This document shows positions 47,950 to 60,999 of a stretch of DNA of 64,000 nucleotides, in pieces. Below the pieces are notes generated by a model. That model saw only the letters and a list, made by a program, of their open reading frames with translations, had not been told where the DNA came from and ran no database searches. A program made the position numbers and the translations under genes. Source of the stretch: Solen grandis (Eukaryota > Mollusca > Bivalvia > Adapedonta > Solenidae); assembly GCA_021229015.1 (NCBI GenBank), contig CM037783.1, positions 52,774,904-52,838,903 of the forward strand, in the 5' to 3' direction. How positions within the stretch are numbered: the first letter of the stretch is position 1; the number at the start of each line of letters is the position of its first letter.

Positions 47950-48835
47950 AACATTAAACACATACATCTAAAATAAATATTGAACAAGAGCTGTCAGAGA
48001 ACAGAACGTACGACAATGGAATTGATTTCAAATGCCCTTCATATAAAATAGTAAAAAAAATGATAAACCTTTATAAACCTTTGACCCTTTATATTTATGA
48101 AGTCTAAAATCAATCCCATGCCTATGCTGCTGCTGCTGCTTATGATGAAGAGAAGCAACGACTAACTAACGTAATCTAGAATGTTGACTCGAGCACACCC
48201 TTCCCAGTTGTTTGTTTGTTGGGTTTAACGTCCCGCCGCCCTCCCCAGTTGATAAGATGTGCAGAAGGCCCTTAATTAATGACACGTGTCAATACCTCAC
48301 ACACACACACACAGTTCTAAATTTTGTTGATTATAAATATATCAATCATTAATTTTTTTCATAGTATAAAATTATTACATGCTGATGATGGTGATTTGAA
48401 CAGAAGCCTAAACTTAATCTTTAATTTCCTTCTTCATAATTCTATTGAGTCAGCATGCGCGTGTTTAATAAATTTATTGGAAGTGTGGCATACACGCGCC
48501 AGTCAATGCAATATGGGTATACCGGTATCACCTTAAGATATATCCACTGTGCATAGTATGGTATATGACAAATAGAACATGAATTGAGCAGTTTTAATTT
48601 GGAGTATCTAATATATATAAATAACATGTCTTCATAACTTGTTGGTAAGATTTTGCATATGAACATATAACTTTCATCTGCGTGGTATTTTTAAGGTGCA
48701 ATAGAATTTCCAATTCGCGGTTATTTACATTGCGCGGTATATGAAATATCTTGATGATATAGATACTCAAATTAATAGCGACTTCTACTTATTATATATT
48801 CATTAAATTTAAAACATTATATGGACCATTATCAT
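47950..48835. other. Intergenic with a SINE B tail scrap and (ca)n
   Basis: gtttgtttgttgggtttaac near 48208 is a family B tail scrap, and (ca)n lies at 48298-48312. Nothing else recognised. Confidence 0.5.
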
Positions 48836-49261
48836 TAATGAAGAAAGCAATGACTTCACATCCGTTTCTCGAAAAGGAAAAGCCGTGGTGGATTATATAT
48901 GTGTTCCACAGGACGTACTTCACTGTGTCAGGTCTTTTAAAATTGAACAGATACACAATATCATCGAGAATAATAACCTGCACGGTCTGCTTGGAGAAAG
49001 GTCACGTGTACCAGACCATAATGCACTGATAACGGAGTCCATTGGGTCATACAATAGCAGCACGGGAAACACGAGCGAACAGACTGGAGACACAAACGGA
49101 CCTGTACGCTACAATCTAAACAGAATACCGACAAATTTCATGAGCAGTAATACGTCAAGACTGGCATTGCTGGAGGTAATTCGTCATATAGAATTGTGTA
49201 GAGAAACACACATGAAATAGACTGTACTTATAAACATTTATGTGACACAATAATTAACGAA

Positions 49262-50713
49262 ATGGACTCTTCTATCCCAAAGATTTCCGCACCAAGACTA
49301 ACAAGAAAAAAGTTCAGAAACAATAAACCATTCTGGAATGATAATTTAACCAGACTATGGAATGATATGAGATCTAAGGAAAAGGTATACCTAAAGTGTA
49401 AAAATAATCAAGGTGAGAGAAGGGAATTAAGACAACACTATATAAACGCGAGGAATACTTTCGACAGATGTCTCCATAGGACTGAAAGACAATATCGGAA
49501 GTCAGTCGCAGATGACATTGAGAACTCGGCTTCCAATAACCCTAATGATTTCTGGGAAAAGATAAAGAAACTAGGACCGAGGCAACACAGAGAGATTCCA
49601 GTAGAGATTATATCAAGCGAGGGCGAAGTGCTAAAAAACGAGAATGTAGTATACGATACTTGGAAACACGATTTCGAGAAAATTTATAACCGCGATGACA
49701 ACAGCGGCTTCGATGAACAGTTCTATAATGAAATTTTGAGACATAAACTTTTATTAGAATCGAACATGTTAGATCCGCTCTATATTCCAGATTTACAACT
49801 TAACCGCGTAATAACGCTTGAAGAGGTAACACGAACTGTAATGTCAGCGAAGTCAAAATCAGCGAGTGGAATTGACCAAATTCCGTATAATGTGTTAAAA
49901 TATCCCAGTGTTATAACGGTACTGCATCACTTATTCCAGCTTATAATGGACACAAGCATTATACCGTCCCTTTGGCGCAAGGCTATCATTTGTCCAATAC
50001 TAAAGGACCCGTCCAGTGATAAAAGAGTACCGTTAAATTATCGCGGAATAAGCCTCCTGTCGTGTATTAGTAAATTGTTCAGCTCGCTAATTAATATTAG
50101 AATCACAAAATACCTAGCGGACAACAATATTTTAGCAGACGAACAAAACGGATTCCGTGCGGACCGGTCATGTGAAGACCATGTATTCACGCTTGATAGT
50201 ATAATCAGGAATAACGATTCAGTTTATACGGGATTCATTGATCTCGAGAATTGCTTTGACTACATAGACAGAGACATGATGTTATTTAAATTGCTCGTCA
50301 ATGGGATTGATGGAAACATTTACAATTCAATAAGGAGCATATACAATAATACAACATCCTGTATACGGATAAATAATAAATTAACTGACTGGTTCAAATG
50401 TAAAACTGGAGCAAAACAAGGCTGCAATTTATCACCAACAATTTTTGCAATTTTTATCAACGACCTTGTACGTGAGATCAATGACCTTAACCTTGGTGTC
50501 TCTACTGGTGATATGTCCGTTTCCATGTTGTTATACGCAGACGATATAGTGTTCATCTCCAATACAGAGGTCGGACTTCAGACCATGCTAGATACTATGC
50601 ATAATTGGTGTATGCGATGGCGTGTGATTATTAATACAGAAAAATCAAAAGTGATGCACTTCAGGAAAAGACATACCAGACGCACAGATTATCAATTTAA
50701 AATCGGTTATTAA
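49262..50713 (+). pseudogene. Retrotransposon reverse transcriptase
   Basis: 483-residue open frame with SASGIDQIPYNVLKY, NYRGISLLSCISKLF, NGFRADRSCEDH, FIDLENCFDYIDR, GAKQGCNLSPTIFAI and the catalytic LLYADDIVFIS. It ends at a stop after YQFKIGY where the family would continue. The next frame opens 8 bases on, so a small internal deletion or frameshift broke the ORF. Upstream, a separate frame (48885-49220) carries the endonuclease end. Confidence 0.9.
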
Positions 50714-50721
50714 ACTGTGAA

Positions 50722-51648
50722 TTGTTATCAAAAAGTGCCGGGAGGGCACTTGGTAGTGTTATTTCAAAAATTCACAATTTAAAGCAGTGTGGGTTTAACA
50801 CCTTTCAAAAAATGTATGACAACTGTCTTATACCAGTAGCGGACTACTGTTCTTCAGTCTGGGGACACAAGCACTATCAAACTGCTGAGAATGTACATAA
50901 TCGCGCCATGAGGTACTTCCTCGGAGTACACCGATTTGCACCTGTGTCGGCTCTATTGGGCGAAACGGGATGGTTGCCATGCTTATATAGACGATGGATT
51001 TCGATGGTCCGTTATTGGAACAGACTCGTGAAACTCGATGAGGGAAGACTTACAAAACGTGTTTTCCTTGCAGACTATTCCAACTGTGATGAAATGTCGA
51101 ACTGGTGTGCAGACAGTAAAAGCGTATTCACGGATATGGGACTGACGCCACATTTTATTAATAAAACGTGTGTAAATATGGACTGTCTTAAAGATAAACT
51201 TTATGATTTCTATTCAAGAAAATGGCATCAATTATGTGAAAACAAACCAAAATTAAGGACATATAGGACGTTCAAGTTTAATTTTAAGTGCCAGGATTAC
51301 CTCCGGTTAGACATTAAACGTCAAGAACGCTCAATGCTTGCGCAACTACGATGCGGCATATTGCCACTTAGAGTTGAGACTGGCCATTACAGTGGGGAAC
51401 CGTTAGAGCAAAGACTTTGTGTTCTGTGCAACAGTGGACAGGTTGAAGACGAGAAACATTTTCTGTTAGAATGTTCACTGTATGACGTCACACGATTTAG
51501 CATGTTCGGGGCCATTATTAACAGTGAACCCTTCATATCTATGGGACTGTCGGAGAAACTCAAATATTTACTGACATATTACCCCAGAAAGTGTGCTAAG
51601 TTTACTACTTCAGCCTATTTAATTAGGCGTTCTGTACTATACACATAA
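50722..51648 (+). pseudogene. Retrotransposon C-terminal region with zinc motif
   Basis: 308 residues starting LSKSAGRALGSVISK, a typical post-RT block. Near the end it has CVLCNSGQVEDEKHFLLEC, a C-x2-C-H-C type zinc motif. It is frame-shifted relative to the reverse transcriptase. Confidence 0.88.
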
Positions 51649-52309
51649 TACTCTATCATAGACTGAATTTATTCCGTCATTCAAATTAAGGAGCCTAATT
51701 GATTTCATTATTTATGTGTACATTCTGACGTATTTGATCTGGGATAATACATTGTTATGTTATATACTGTACCAATTCTTACTTTAAACCAATTGGGGGG
51801 AAAAATAGCATTTATTCAAAGTTCGCTAATGATATATAATACCAATGTATCATACGGTTTTATTTGCTGAATTTGAAATGCCATTTTATAATATATTAGC
51901 CTGTAACATTGAAGTCACACAAGTAATATACTTCCTTGGATTTCTTTATTGTTGGATTATACACATGTATATTAAATGTGTTAATTTGTTATAACCTACT
52001 GTATGCTGTATATTAATATTCGTTGAACTGGAATTATATGTATATGACTATCATGACTCATTTAGAATTGTATTATAGTATTTGATAAAACCACGATATG
52101 ATGACTCGTTTGGAACTGTATGATAACATTGGTACAATGATTACGATAGTATAACTCATTTGGAATTGCATTAGAATATTCGTACAATGATTAAGATATT
52201 ATAACTCAAACAGAATTATATGAACAAGTGCATATGCATGCATACACATGTACACCAACACATACGCACGCATATATACGCATGCACACACTGGAATAGT
52301 TCATTACGC

Positions 52310-52332
52310 GGTGTGTGTGTGTGTGTGTGTGT
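52310..52332. repeat. (gt)n microsatellite
   Basis: About eleven gt units inside the retrotransposon 3' region. Confidence 0.9.
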
Positions 52333-52660
52333 GACATATACCATAAAAGTAGAATTGTATATCATTTAAAAGTGAACACATTTTGTATCCCGTAGCTCAG
52401 TACATTCAGTATTCACGCTTAATGCTGAAATCCGCCATTTAATTAACTTACATATTTTACTTGTAATAGTTATTTTCATTATATATTCACCAATGTTCTT
52501 CTTGCACCATATAAGTTAATTTATTTTGCAAAAGGTGACATATAGGCCCGTTGGGCCGGGTGTATTTTGTATTTGTACATGAAATGTGTTGATATTTATA
52601 TATATGTACACATGTCACTATAATAAAAGATTATCATATCATATCATATCATATCATTTG

Positions 52661-53029
52661 TGATATGATGCCTATTTATCTGAATACGCTGTCCATTGTT
52701 TTATACCTGGCCTGGAGAGAGGAGCTAGCAGTGTAAACATTGTACGTGTGTCTGCTTTATTTAGGGAGTAGATATTAAAAAAAAAAAAACGTATACCAGA
52801 GCATTCAATCTGACTAAAGTCATCTCCTAAATATACGCTACGTTACATAAGGAAGAAAGTCAGATTGCCAGAGCATTAGTATTGTATTCTTATTTTAACC
52901 CATGCAAGAATAATATAACAAATTTCAACTCACTGTGTCTAGCAAACTTCCTTTGCGTGTTTTATCGAGGCACAATAGACTTTCTTGCCCAAGCCTATAT
53001 GATATAACAGTATACTCTCAATTTAAAAC
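52661..53029. other. Intergenic, nothing recognised
   Basis: AT-rich sequence only. Confidence 0.4.
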
Positions 53030-53470
53030 CAAGTATTGTATGCTATTGTCTTAAATTAATGTTATATATATTAACAGTAACAGGTAACAATAGATTTATG
53101 CATTTAATAATGCGTTCTGAAATAAATTTCCATGCTCCGTAATCATTCCATGCTCCTATATGTATAACACATATTAATAACTCTAAGTTTCGCATGTCAT
53201 TGTCTTCAAATTAATGTTTATATATAATTAAACAGTTATATATGGTTTAAAAGTAGTTTTATGGCATTTAATAATGCGTTTCTGAAAATAGAATTTCCAT
53301 TGCTCCGTAATCATTTCCATTGCTCCATATATGTATAATCACATATTAATAACTCTAAGTTTATTCGCATGTCATTGTCTTCAAATTAATGTTTATATAT
53401 AATTAAACAGTTATATATGGTTTAAAAGTAGTTTTATGGCATTTGATACTGTTATTCTGAAAATAAAATT
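53030..53470. repeat. Tandem duplication of about 175 bp, 2.4 copies
   Basis: cgcatgtcattgtcttcaaa at 53191 recurs at 53366, with aataactctaagttt and tatatggtttaaaagtag in both; a diverged third copy precedes. Confidence 0.82.
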
Positions 53471-54650
53471 TCCATTACTTGGTAATATTTTCATTGCGTC
53501 CTTCCTTTTTAAAAGGGATTGTAATGCCTTTTTCACTTTTCTAGCTTTTGCGTGGCTATTGAAGACAGAAATGCAACGAAATATATCATTATCGTGCGAA
53601 ACGCTGCTGAACTACTTTGGGTTAAGTACGTACTTATGCAAAGCACTATTTTTCTTAATTGCATAAGTGGATCTACATGTACTCCAGTTGGGTTAAATCT
53701 CTGTTTTGTAAACGACGCAGGTACGTTGTTCACGCTGAAAATGGTTGTACTCAGCTTGAGGAATTTGTACAAGAAAAATTGGCACACAAACTTTACACAT
53801 TAAAAGAGTTTCAAAATGTCAATTAAATGTCGTTGCAACACATCTACGTAACACACTCCACTCGCTTTCGTTAGCTCAGCTTGCATTGTATGGATCCGCA
53901 CAAAGCGCGGAGTGCTACAGTTAAAACTGTTGTGAAAAATATGCAAATCAGATAGGCCCGATTTCGGTTTTCAGCATAAGACTGGCGGCGCTGTCGCCAG
54001 TCTAAAATTCACAACCTCATTATATACTGCAAATAGGGCAACCAGAAGAATTATTTGAAATAATTCCGGAGAATAAGTCAAGAAATCCAGCTGATATATA
54101 ATAAACAAATGGCATGATACCATTTAGGCACAATTAACAAAAGGAAGGCCAAAAAAAACAACAACAAAAAAAAAAAAAAAACTAAAAAAACTCATTTAAA
54201 TCGGACTTCTTGAGTTAAGGGCAATAAATCAATTTCTTTATAAAAAAAACTTTGCATGGTCTACCTTCCGCTGATTTATTTTATCGATAATTGAAGTTCT
54301 GTGCAGTGACCGTGAGTTGAATGCGCTTGTGGGAGGGGGAAATCGGACAATGCCAAAAAAAAAAAATAATAATAATAAAATAAAAATAAAATAATAAATG
54401 CTTTCAAATATCTAAGTAGCCAAACCTGAACTAAAAATATACGCACCTGATTAAGAGCAAGCAATTTTATTTTCTACATCATTTACATGGAGTGTAGAGT
54501 GTTATTTATAATTACTAAATGTTGTTGTTGACGCAGCATTTTTTTTTTTTTCTAAGATAAAAATTTACATGTAATAGAAAAAATGTTTAAACAATTGAAC
54601 GTTCACTTCCGCCTTGATAATTCAGCAGAATGAAGATGCAAATGTGTTGG
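53471..54650. other. Intergenic, A-rich runs
   Basis: Homopolymer-rich (a runs at 54164-54186 and 54353-54400). No exon supported. Confidence 0.5.
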
Positions 54651-54654
54651 TATC

Positions 54655-54900
54655 GTGTTATTTGACACACTAAAAAGAACAAGTAATAAGAACTAGCTAC
54701 TTTTATGACTAGGTCAAAGAATAATATATGTATAATATTTATTTTCAAAGGCAGTCTTCTTCTTTTGGTATATATGTATATATGTTATTTGACACACTAA
54801 CAAAGAAGCAAGTAATAAGAACTAGCTACATTTATGACTAGGTCAAAGAATAATATATGTATACTTTTTATTTTCTAGGTGTTCTTCTTTTTCTTTTTGC
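54655..54900. repeat. Direct duplication, about 126-bp period
   Basis: ttatttgacacactaa at 54659 and 54785, with agaactagctac and tatgactaggtcaaagaata in both. Confidence 0.82.
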
Positions 54901-55611
54901 CCATATACTTATATTCTTTATGAAAATATCATAGACTTAAAGGGAATTTTATAACAACATGTATTTCATTTTAAAAATATATCATTTCATATTTAACTGT
55001 ATTATAAATTGTAAGGTATGGAGGGTGATGGCCACGACCTTCCATACCTATGGACGTGGTAAATAAAAGTTAAATGTGAGAAAAAGTAATCAGACCGTGA
55101 TTAATATGCTTTAATGTTTTAGAAGCAAACACAATTCTTAACAATTATGACAATAGCAAAAATAATTAGTCAATTAAAATAATGTATAGTTTCATTCTAC
55201 TTGTTATCCATTTGAATAGGGATGTCTGGTTCATGTATGCAGAAAATGATATTCGTCGTTCTTCATCTGTTCCTCACACTCGTCGTAAATGCTTTCCTTA
55301 GTGATAGTGTAAAATAATTCTCTTGATCTTCGACCTCACCTAATTAATATTTTTATATTTCTTAATTACTTTTGTAATGAAAAAGTAGGTCAAGTGTCAG
55401 CTGTTAGTAAAACATTTGAACATGCAGTGAAGCACAAAGGGGTCTGCCACGAAACAGGGCTTTTCCCCGTCTTTATCAGGGGCCGTTTACAGGCCCCATC
55501 CCTCTCTGAAAAAGTCTTCAAATTCATGCAGTTCTCCCCAGCTTTGCATCTTACCTCAGGATTTTCCTTTCCCCTATGAAAAAAGGTGATATTTTCCCCC
55601 CAAAAGGCCTG
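54901..55611. other. Intergenic, nothing recognised
   Basis: Contains a C/T-rich block near 55440-55600 that looks repetitive, but no second copy was found. Confidence 0.4.
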
Positions 55612-56310
55612 CGAAAGGTGAGTCATATATCACAATATATAATACAAGGGATACTACTCCCGATTGATCAAGATTCATATCCTCCTTGGAAATATGCCAT
55701 TATCTCAGTCCTTTATAATGGTATATTAAATACTTTGCACCTACCGAAAGCGTTTAGAATTTATGTAACAGAAAAGTAAAACTTTTTAGCCATGCAAACG
55801 CAAGTATCCTGCAGCAAAACTAACCCTCATCTTCAAGAATATTGACACGGTTTTGTACACCCGGCCTCCCAGTGTAAATAGTCATTTCTGCGATAGGACG
55901 AGGTTAACCGATGCAATAATACCACTAAACAAATTAATTACTCACATTGAAATGCATAATCTCTCATTGGCCGCGAAGAATTCAGTAGTTAATTAGCCAA
56001 TTTCATCCGTTAGCGTACGATCACTTCTATTAGGAGCCATTTTGCGAATCACTTGACCATTTAGGAATCTATGAATGCTATTGATTGTAGAGGTACAAAC
56101 TGCCATTCAAAACTTCTCTTTCTTTTTAAAGTAACTTGAATCGCAGAATGGCTAAATTAAGTGCATGAGGCAAGCGGTTGAAATTGGCAATATCACTGTA
56201 TTTCTTGAATTGACAGATATTGGCATTTTTAAAGGAGGGTATGAATCTTGGTCAGTCGGGAGTAGTATCCCTTGTATTATATATATAGTGATATATGACC
56301 CACCTTTCGT
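55612..56310. mobile_element. Pair of about 90-bp inverted repeats
   Basis: 55612-55702 (cgaaaggtgagtcatatatc, aagggatactactcccgatt) returns as its reverse complement at 56222-56310 (aatcttggtcagtcgggagt, gtgatatatgacccaccttt). No coding sequence between. Could be a foldback element or two insertions of one repeat. Confidence 0.65.
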
Positions 56311-56799
56311 GACAGATCCCTTTGATAAAGCAATACTATAAGTAAAATTTTGCATTTACATTTGATTCAAAATAGCATGCCAATGAAAGCTGTACCATAG
56401 AATTTACATATGAATAAAAATATAATATTGAATGTCAGCTATCAGTTATGCACCTACTATAGTAGATAAATAGATAAATGAATACCCGATCATTCTTGTA
56501 GTTCTGAGGAATGTTTGACTGAATGCAGTTTGTATCGCAGAATATACATGTATTTTCATTTCAAAAATGACTGGCTTATAAATGTTTAACTTTGTTTCAC
56601 CTACCGTCATAGATTTCTCAACACATTGAACTACATGTGATTTGCTTTTAGTATTCATACGAAAAAGTGTATGCATTTATTTTAAATATTGGTATAACTA
56701 CAGAAAGCCTGTTATTTTTTTTTATTTCTATTTACAATAAAATATTAAAGAAAGTGAGATGTAATAACGTGTCTTAAAAATATCTGACTGGAAAATTAA
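56311..56799. other. Intergenic, nothing recognised
   Basis: AT-rich sequence only. Confidence 0.4.
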
Positions 56800-57705
56800 C
56801 ACTTCTTAGATGTATGAAATACATGTAATATTATAACTGTACACTCTGACTAGAAATAAACACTACTTAGATGTATGAAATACTATTATAACTGTACATC
56901 TGACTGGAAATAAACACTACTTAGATGTATGAAATACATGTAATATTATAACTGTACACTCTGACTAGAAATAAACACTACTTAGATGTATGAAATACAG
57001 GTAATATTATAACTGTACACTCTGACTGGAAATAAACACTACTTAGATGTATGAAATACATGTAATATTATAACTGTACACTCTGACTGGAAATAAACAC
57101 TACTTAGATGTATGAAATACATGTAATATTATAACTGTACACTCTGACTGGAAATAAACACTACTTAGATGTATGAAATACAGGTAATATTATAACTGTA
57201 CACTCTGACTAGAAATAAACACTACTTAGATGTATGAAATACATGTAATATTATAACTGTACACTCTGACTGGAAATAAACACTACTTAGATGTATGAAA
57301 TACAGGTAATATTATAACTGTACACTCTGACTAGAAATAAACACTACTTAGATGTATGAAATACATGTAATATTATAACTGTACATTCTGACTGGAAATA
57401 AACACTACTTAGATGTATGAAATACATGTAATATTATAACTGTACATTCTGACTGGAAATAAACACTACTTAGATGTATGAAATACAGGTAATATTATAA
57501 CTGTACACTCTGACTGGAAATAAACACTACTTAGATGTATGAAATACAGGTAATATTATAACTGTACACTCTGACTAGAAATAAACACTACTTAGATGTA
57601 TGAAATACATGTAATATTATAACTGTACATTCTGACTGGAAATAAACACTACTTAGATGTATGAAATACATGTAATATTATAACTGTACATTCTGACAGC
57701 AATAT
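56800..57705. repeat. 61-bp satellite, about 15 copies
   Basis: Unit starts tagatgtatgaaatacatgt and ends ggaaataaacactact. One copy is 7 bases shorter. Two subtypes alternate (acatg/acagg; gactgg/gactag). Every unit contains aataaa on the plus strand. Confidence 0.95.
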
Positions 57706-57797
57706 ATAATCAAGTGCTCTAAAAAAATGAAGTAAGCAAATATAAGCTATAGTGAAGATATTGACAGTGCATTGACGCGGCCACTAGTAATTTCACG

Positions 57798-57829
<32 letters not shown>

Positions 57830-59540
57830 TTTAGTGATCGCCTCACTCTGAGAAGAGTATATTCGCGATTTGATATACCATAAGATAAATATACTAGTTA
57901 AAACATTAAAAACTAGACATCAAAACATCATACTCATTAACTGCACATGAACATGTTATGTGATTCATTCTTCATCAGTAAGTTAAAGAAACTAATTGAT
58001 GGAATATTTTTAAAATCAGAGGCTTGTGTAGATATTCAAAATTTGAGGATGCGTTAGCCATAAAATATATAACTTCTGGTTTAAAAAGTAACAAAACGGA
58101 TTTAGAAACTTATTCTCATTTTGTCTATGTCTAATTCAGTTACAACTAAAAGTTCATCACATAAATTACTAAAGTGTCATGGGTTTCTGTATTGTGCTGT
58201 GAAAAAGGGATGAACATAACAATACAATGAAATAAGAAACTGTTTAATTTCATTATTATTTCTACAAAAAGAAGAAAAAAGTAAGGGATAATTTTTACCT
58301 TCCAGTTTCTAAAGAGCAACGCTGCATCTAATCCTTGCTAAAACAGTTTTATGTTTTAATGGAATAAGAGAGCGCATTTATCAAATACAATGTCAGGTTT
58401 AAACCTTTGTGAGCTTAGGTTTCCGTCTTTTAGACTGTGCTGTTCAACACATTTCATCGATTTTTTCCATTTGCATAAACCATGTTCAAAACTAATCAGA
58501 AAAATATGGAGAAGTAGAATCAGAACAATCTAAAAGCATTAATTTTATATCGGACCCTCATATTTGACTGCTCTCTGCTATATTGCATAGCCAAACAAGT
58601 AAGTGCATTTTATCTGTCCAAGGATTAGAAAGAGAACATAAGGAAATGAGACCTTTTGTTTACATACTCATATTTCAAATTAATTATATTTCTAATTTCT
58701 TCATAGAAATAACAGGAGATTAGAATACGAAAATTCACATATGTACAGTGCATTATATAACACAAGTTAGACTCACATTAACCAGAATTATTCACTATCA
58801 TATAACACATTTACTATTGTTGTTAGACACTTTAACTCGTATCGATAAAACGTACATACAAATCAATACAATACAAACAAAAGGATTGGTGCAGTGCACG
58901 TATTTATCTAACAACGTATTGCACACTTCTATTCTTTAAATCATGCATGGCCCAGTAAAAATCATCTTTGTTAAAACACTTGATGATTACTACTTAATAT
59001 CACAACGTTATCGGTTGGAAACCCGGTCACAGAAACTTGTATGTGAGGAAGCCTTCCAACTGATCGATATAGAATGTTAATAAAACATGGAAAAAATATG
59101 GATTTTTTATTAAACGATGTAAATTCAAGTGCTAAAATTAATTCTGGATATCAATATTAATTCTTGCCTTCGTGAATGCAGTGGCTGACAAGCCCATTCA
59201 AAATCACATGAAAGCATCCAGAATAATTTTTATTTTTCAAATATATCTCTACGAAGTCCTGTACATGGTATTCGAAAGACGCAAAAACTCAATAGATTTG
59301 AAAATGTATTTTCGGGGAATCAATTTTTGAATCTCGTAGCTAAATATATGCCTTTAATATTATTTTATGTAAAGATTTACCCATTTAATATTAACAAACA
59401 GTCATAACGTGTATTCTATTTTGCTCAAAAGAGCGTTGCAGAAAAGACATATAATTCTGCTAGACCTACGCATTGTCTTTTCAAATTTGATCTAAGCATA
59501 CTAGGAATATTGCGAAAATATCTAGATAATGTATACTTAC
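57706..59540. other. GPCR 3' flank, sparse features
   Basis: (atc)n microsatellite at 57798-57830 and a SINE family A scrap at 59010-59075 (atgtgaggaagccttccaac). No further exon recognised. Confidence 0.5.
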
Positions 59541-60920
59541 TTACACACTTGTATTGAAACATAAAACACACACCAATAAAATGTATGTGCAAGTATTACA
59601 CTTGGAAAATGTATGTATTAACTCTCCCCAAAAACTTTTAACTTCCCGACCCTCAAAATTAACGATAAGGACATCTTCGGAAAACTTCTGCAAGAAATAC
59701 TCTCTAAACGCACTATTTAAGAGTCCGTAGACCCAGGGGTTGAGTCCATTATTTAAAAGATAAGAATGCTTACTAATTTCCAACACTGTAAGTCTTATAC
59801 CTGAAATGTTCTCTTTTTCTTCAGCAGAAATCGTGTTGAACCATACTGTAATACCAAGGTAGGGCAAAAAACTTATTATCAGCAGCGCCGTTACAATTAT
59901 CATTATAAAAGTCACTTTCATCGATTCTATGTCTAATAGTTTAGTGTTTGCTGAACCTTTACTTTTGTCTATTGAAACAACGCAAGCGTTTGTTGTCTCG
60001 ATGTTTTCGTTTGTGTTAATTCCCTCGTTTTCGATTTCCTGACGGAAACCATGCACGGACTGATCTACTGCATCTGGTAATTTTTCAGTTGATGCTGGGG
60101 TATGATCTTTGGCACCTTGTGGAACACCAGATCGTTCATTAAGATTTTCGTGCAACTTTGTTTTGTTATTTGAACATTCTGTCAAGGAAAGGTTATTAGA
60201 AGTCGATGGTTGAGTCTTATGCATTCGATAATGACGTAATATTGCCTTCCTGTGACGAAAGAGAACTTTTCCGACCCTGCCATACAGAAAACTCACGCTG
60301 ATAACCAATACGACAAACATAAGAAACTGAATTCCGTTAAAAGCAAAGATATATCTACGGTACGATAAATCTTTTGCATTTGTACATTCAGAACCATATA
60401 ATGTTCGATTGTACTCGTTATGCATGGGTGCTTTCACGGTTGTATAAAAAAATAAAGCAGGCCAAGATAGCAGCACTGATATAACAACAAAGATAGCACC
60501 TGTGACTTTTGCCTGCCGAATTGTTATTTGTTTCGATGAAAGGCGATAAATCCTGTTATATCGATCGATTGCGATTGCAACTAAAGTGAAAGCGGAACTG
60601 GAAGCAACAACATAATTAAAAAAGGCCATGAATCTACAGACCAACTCACTTTCGTGTGAAAAGTAGTTCATTATATCAAAGATATCGTGAGGCATTGTTA
60701 CACAACTGGCTAAAATATCGAAAATAGCCAACAGGACGATGAAGAACGTGTTTGTATTCATTTTTGAAACAAAGCCATAAAACGCAATAACCATGATATT
60801 GCCAATTAAGCCGGAAACCATCAATAGGCTGATGTATATGACGACGGGAACCATCAGTTTAGCTCTCTCCTCCCTAAGCTGGGCCTTCAGAAGGGAATCA
60901 GCAATGGTTGTATTCTCCAT
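59541..60920 (-). CDS. Class A G-protein-coupled receptor, single coding exon
   Basis: 459 residues from the ATG at 60918-60920 to the stop at 59541. An in-frame ATG 16 codons upstream lies in intron sequence: a good acceptor (ttttcag) falls at 60943, so the downstream ATG, giving MENTTIAD with a glycosylation site, is preferred. Seven hydrophobic spans. GN in TM1, LAIFD in TM2, Cys95 and DRY at 119-121 in TM3, Trp153 in TM4, Cys179 in loop 2, FLPY in TM6 and NPWVY at 394-398 in TM7. Loop 3 is long (about 115 residues) and polar. Position 3.32 is Asn, which argues against a biogenic-amine receptor; a peptide ligand is possible but not shown. TM6 lacks the usual Trp two residues before the Pro. 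A strong donor-like gtaagtaag overlaps the stop codon, so the C-terminus may differ. Confidence 0.9.
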   Translation of the reverse strand: MENTTIADSLLKAQLREERAKLMVPVVIYISLLMVSGLIGNIMVIAFYGFVSKMNTNTFFIVLLAIFDILASCVTMPHDIFDIMNYFSHESELVCRFMAFFNYVVASSSAFTLVAIAIDRYNRIYRLSSKQITIRQAKVTGAIFVVISVLLSWPALFFYTTVKAPMHNEYNRTLYGSECTNAKDLSYRRYIFAFNGIQFLMFVVLVISVSFLYGRVGKVLFRHRKAILRHYRMHKTQPSTSNNLSLTECSNNKTKLHENLNERSGVPQGAKDHTPASTEKLPDAVDQSVHGFRQEIENEGINTNENIETTNACVVSIDKSKGSANTKLLDIESMKVTFIMIIVTALLIISFLPYLGITVWFNTISAEEKENISGIRLTVLEISKHSYLLNNGLNPWVYGLLNSAFREYFLQKFSEDVLIVNFEGREVKSFWGELIHTFSKCNTCTYILLVCVLCFNTSV

Positions 60921-60942
60921 TTTGCCTTTCAGTTTGTCTATC

Positions 60943-60955
60943 CTGAAAATTAAAG
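60943..60955 (-). promoter_or_regulatory. Splice acceptor in the 5'UTR of the GPCR gene
   Basis: Minus-strand tttaattttcag followed by 22 bases to the chosen ATG. It implies at least one upstream non-coding exon, not located. Confidence 0.6.
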
Positions 60956-60999
60956 TTAAAAAATTCAATGTTTTTAGTGTTTTTGAACTTATTAATTTA

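Larger units (their letters stand above)
48836..52660 (+). mobile_element. 5'-truncated non-LTR retrotransposon with 3'UTR and (atcat)n tail
   Basis: Starts inside the endonuclease (DFTSVSRKGKAVVDY, PDHNAL), continues into reverse transcriptase (49262-50713), then after a frame break a C-terminal segment (50722-51648), a 1-kb 3'UTR and a (atcat)n tail at 52632-52656. The 3'UTR carries ggcccgttgggccgggtg near 52544, a palindromic block. Longest retroelement copy in the window. Confidence 0.9.

Noticed and set aside
48324..48536. LLHADDGD motif considered as a reverse-transcriptase active site
   Set aside because: Flanking residues do not match any reverse-transcriptase block; the ADD is probably chance.
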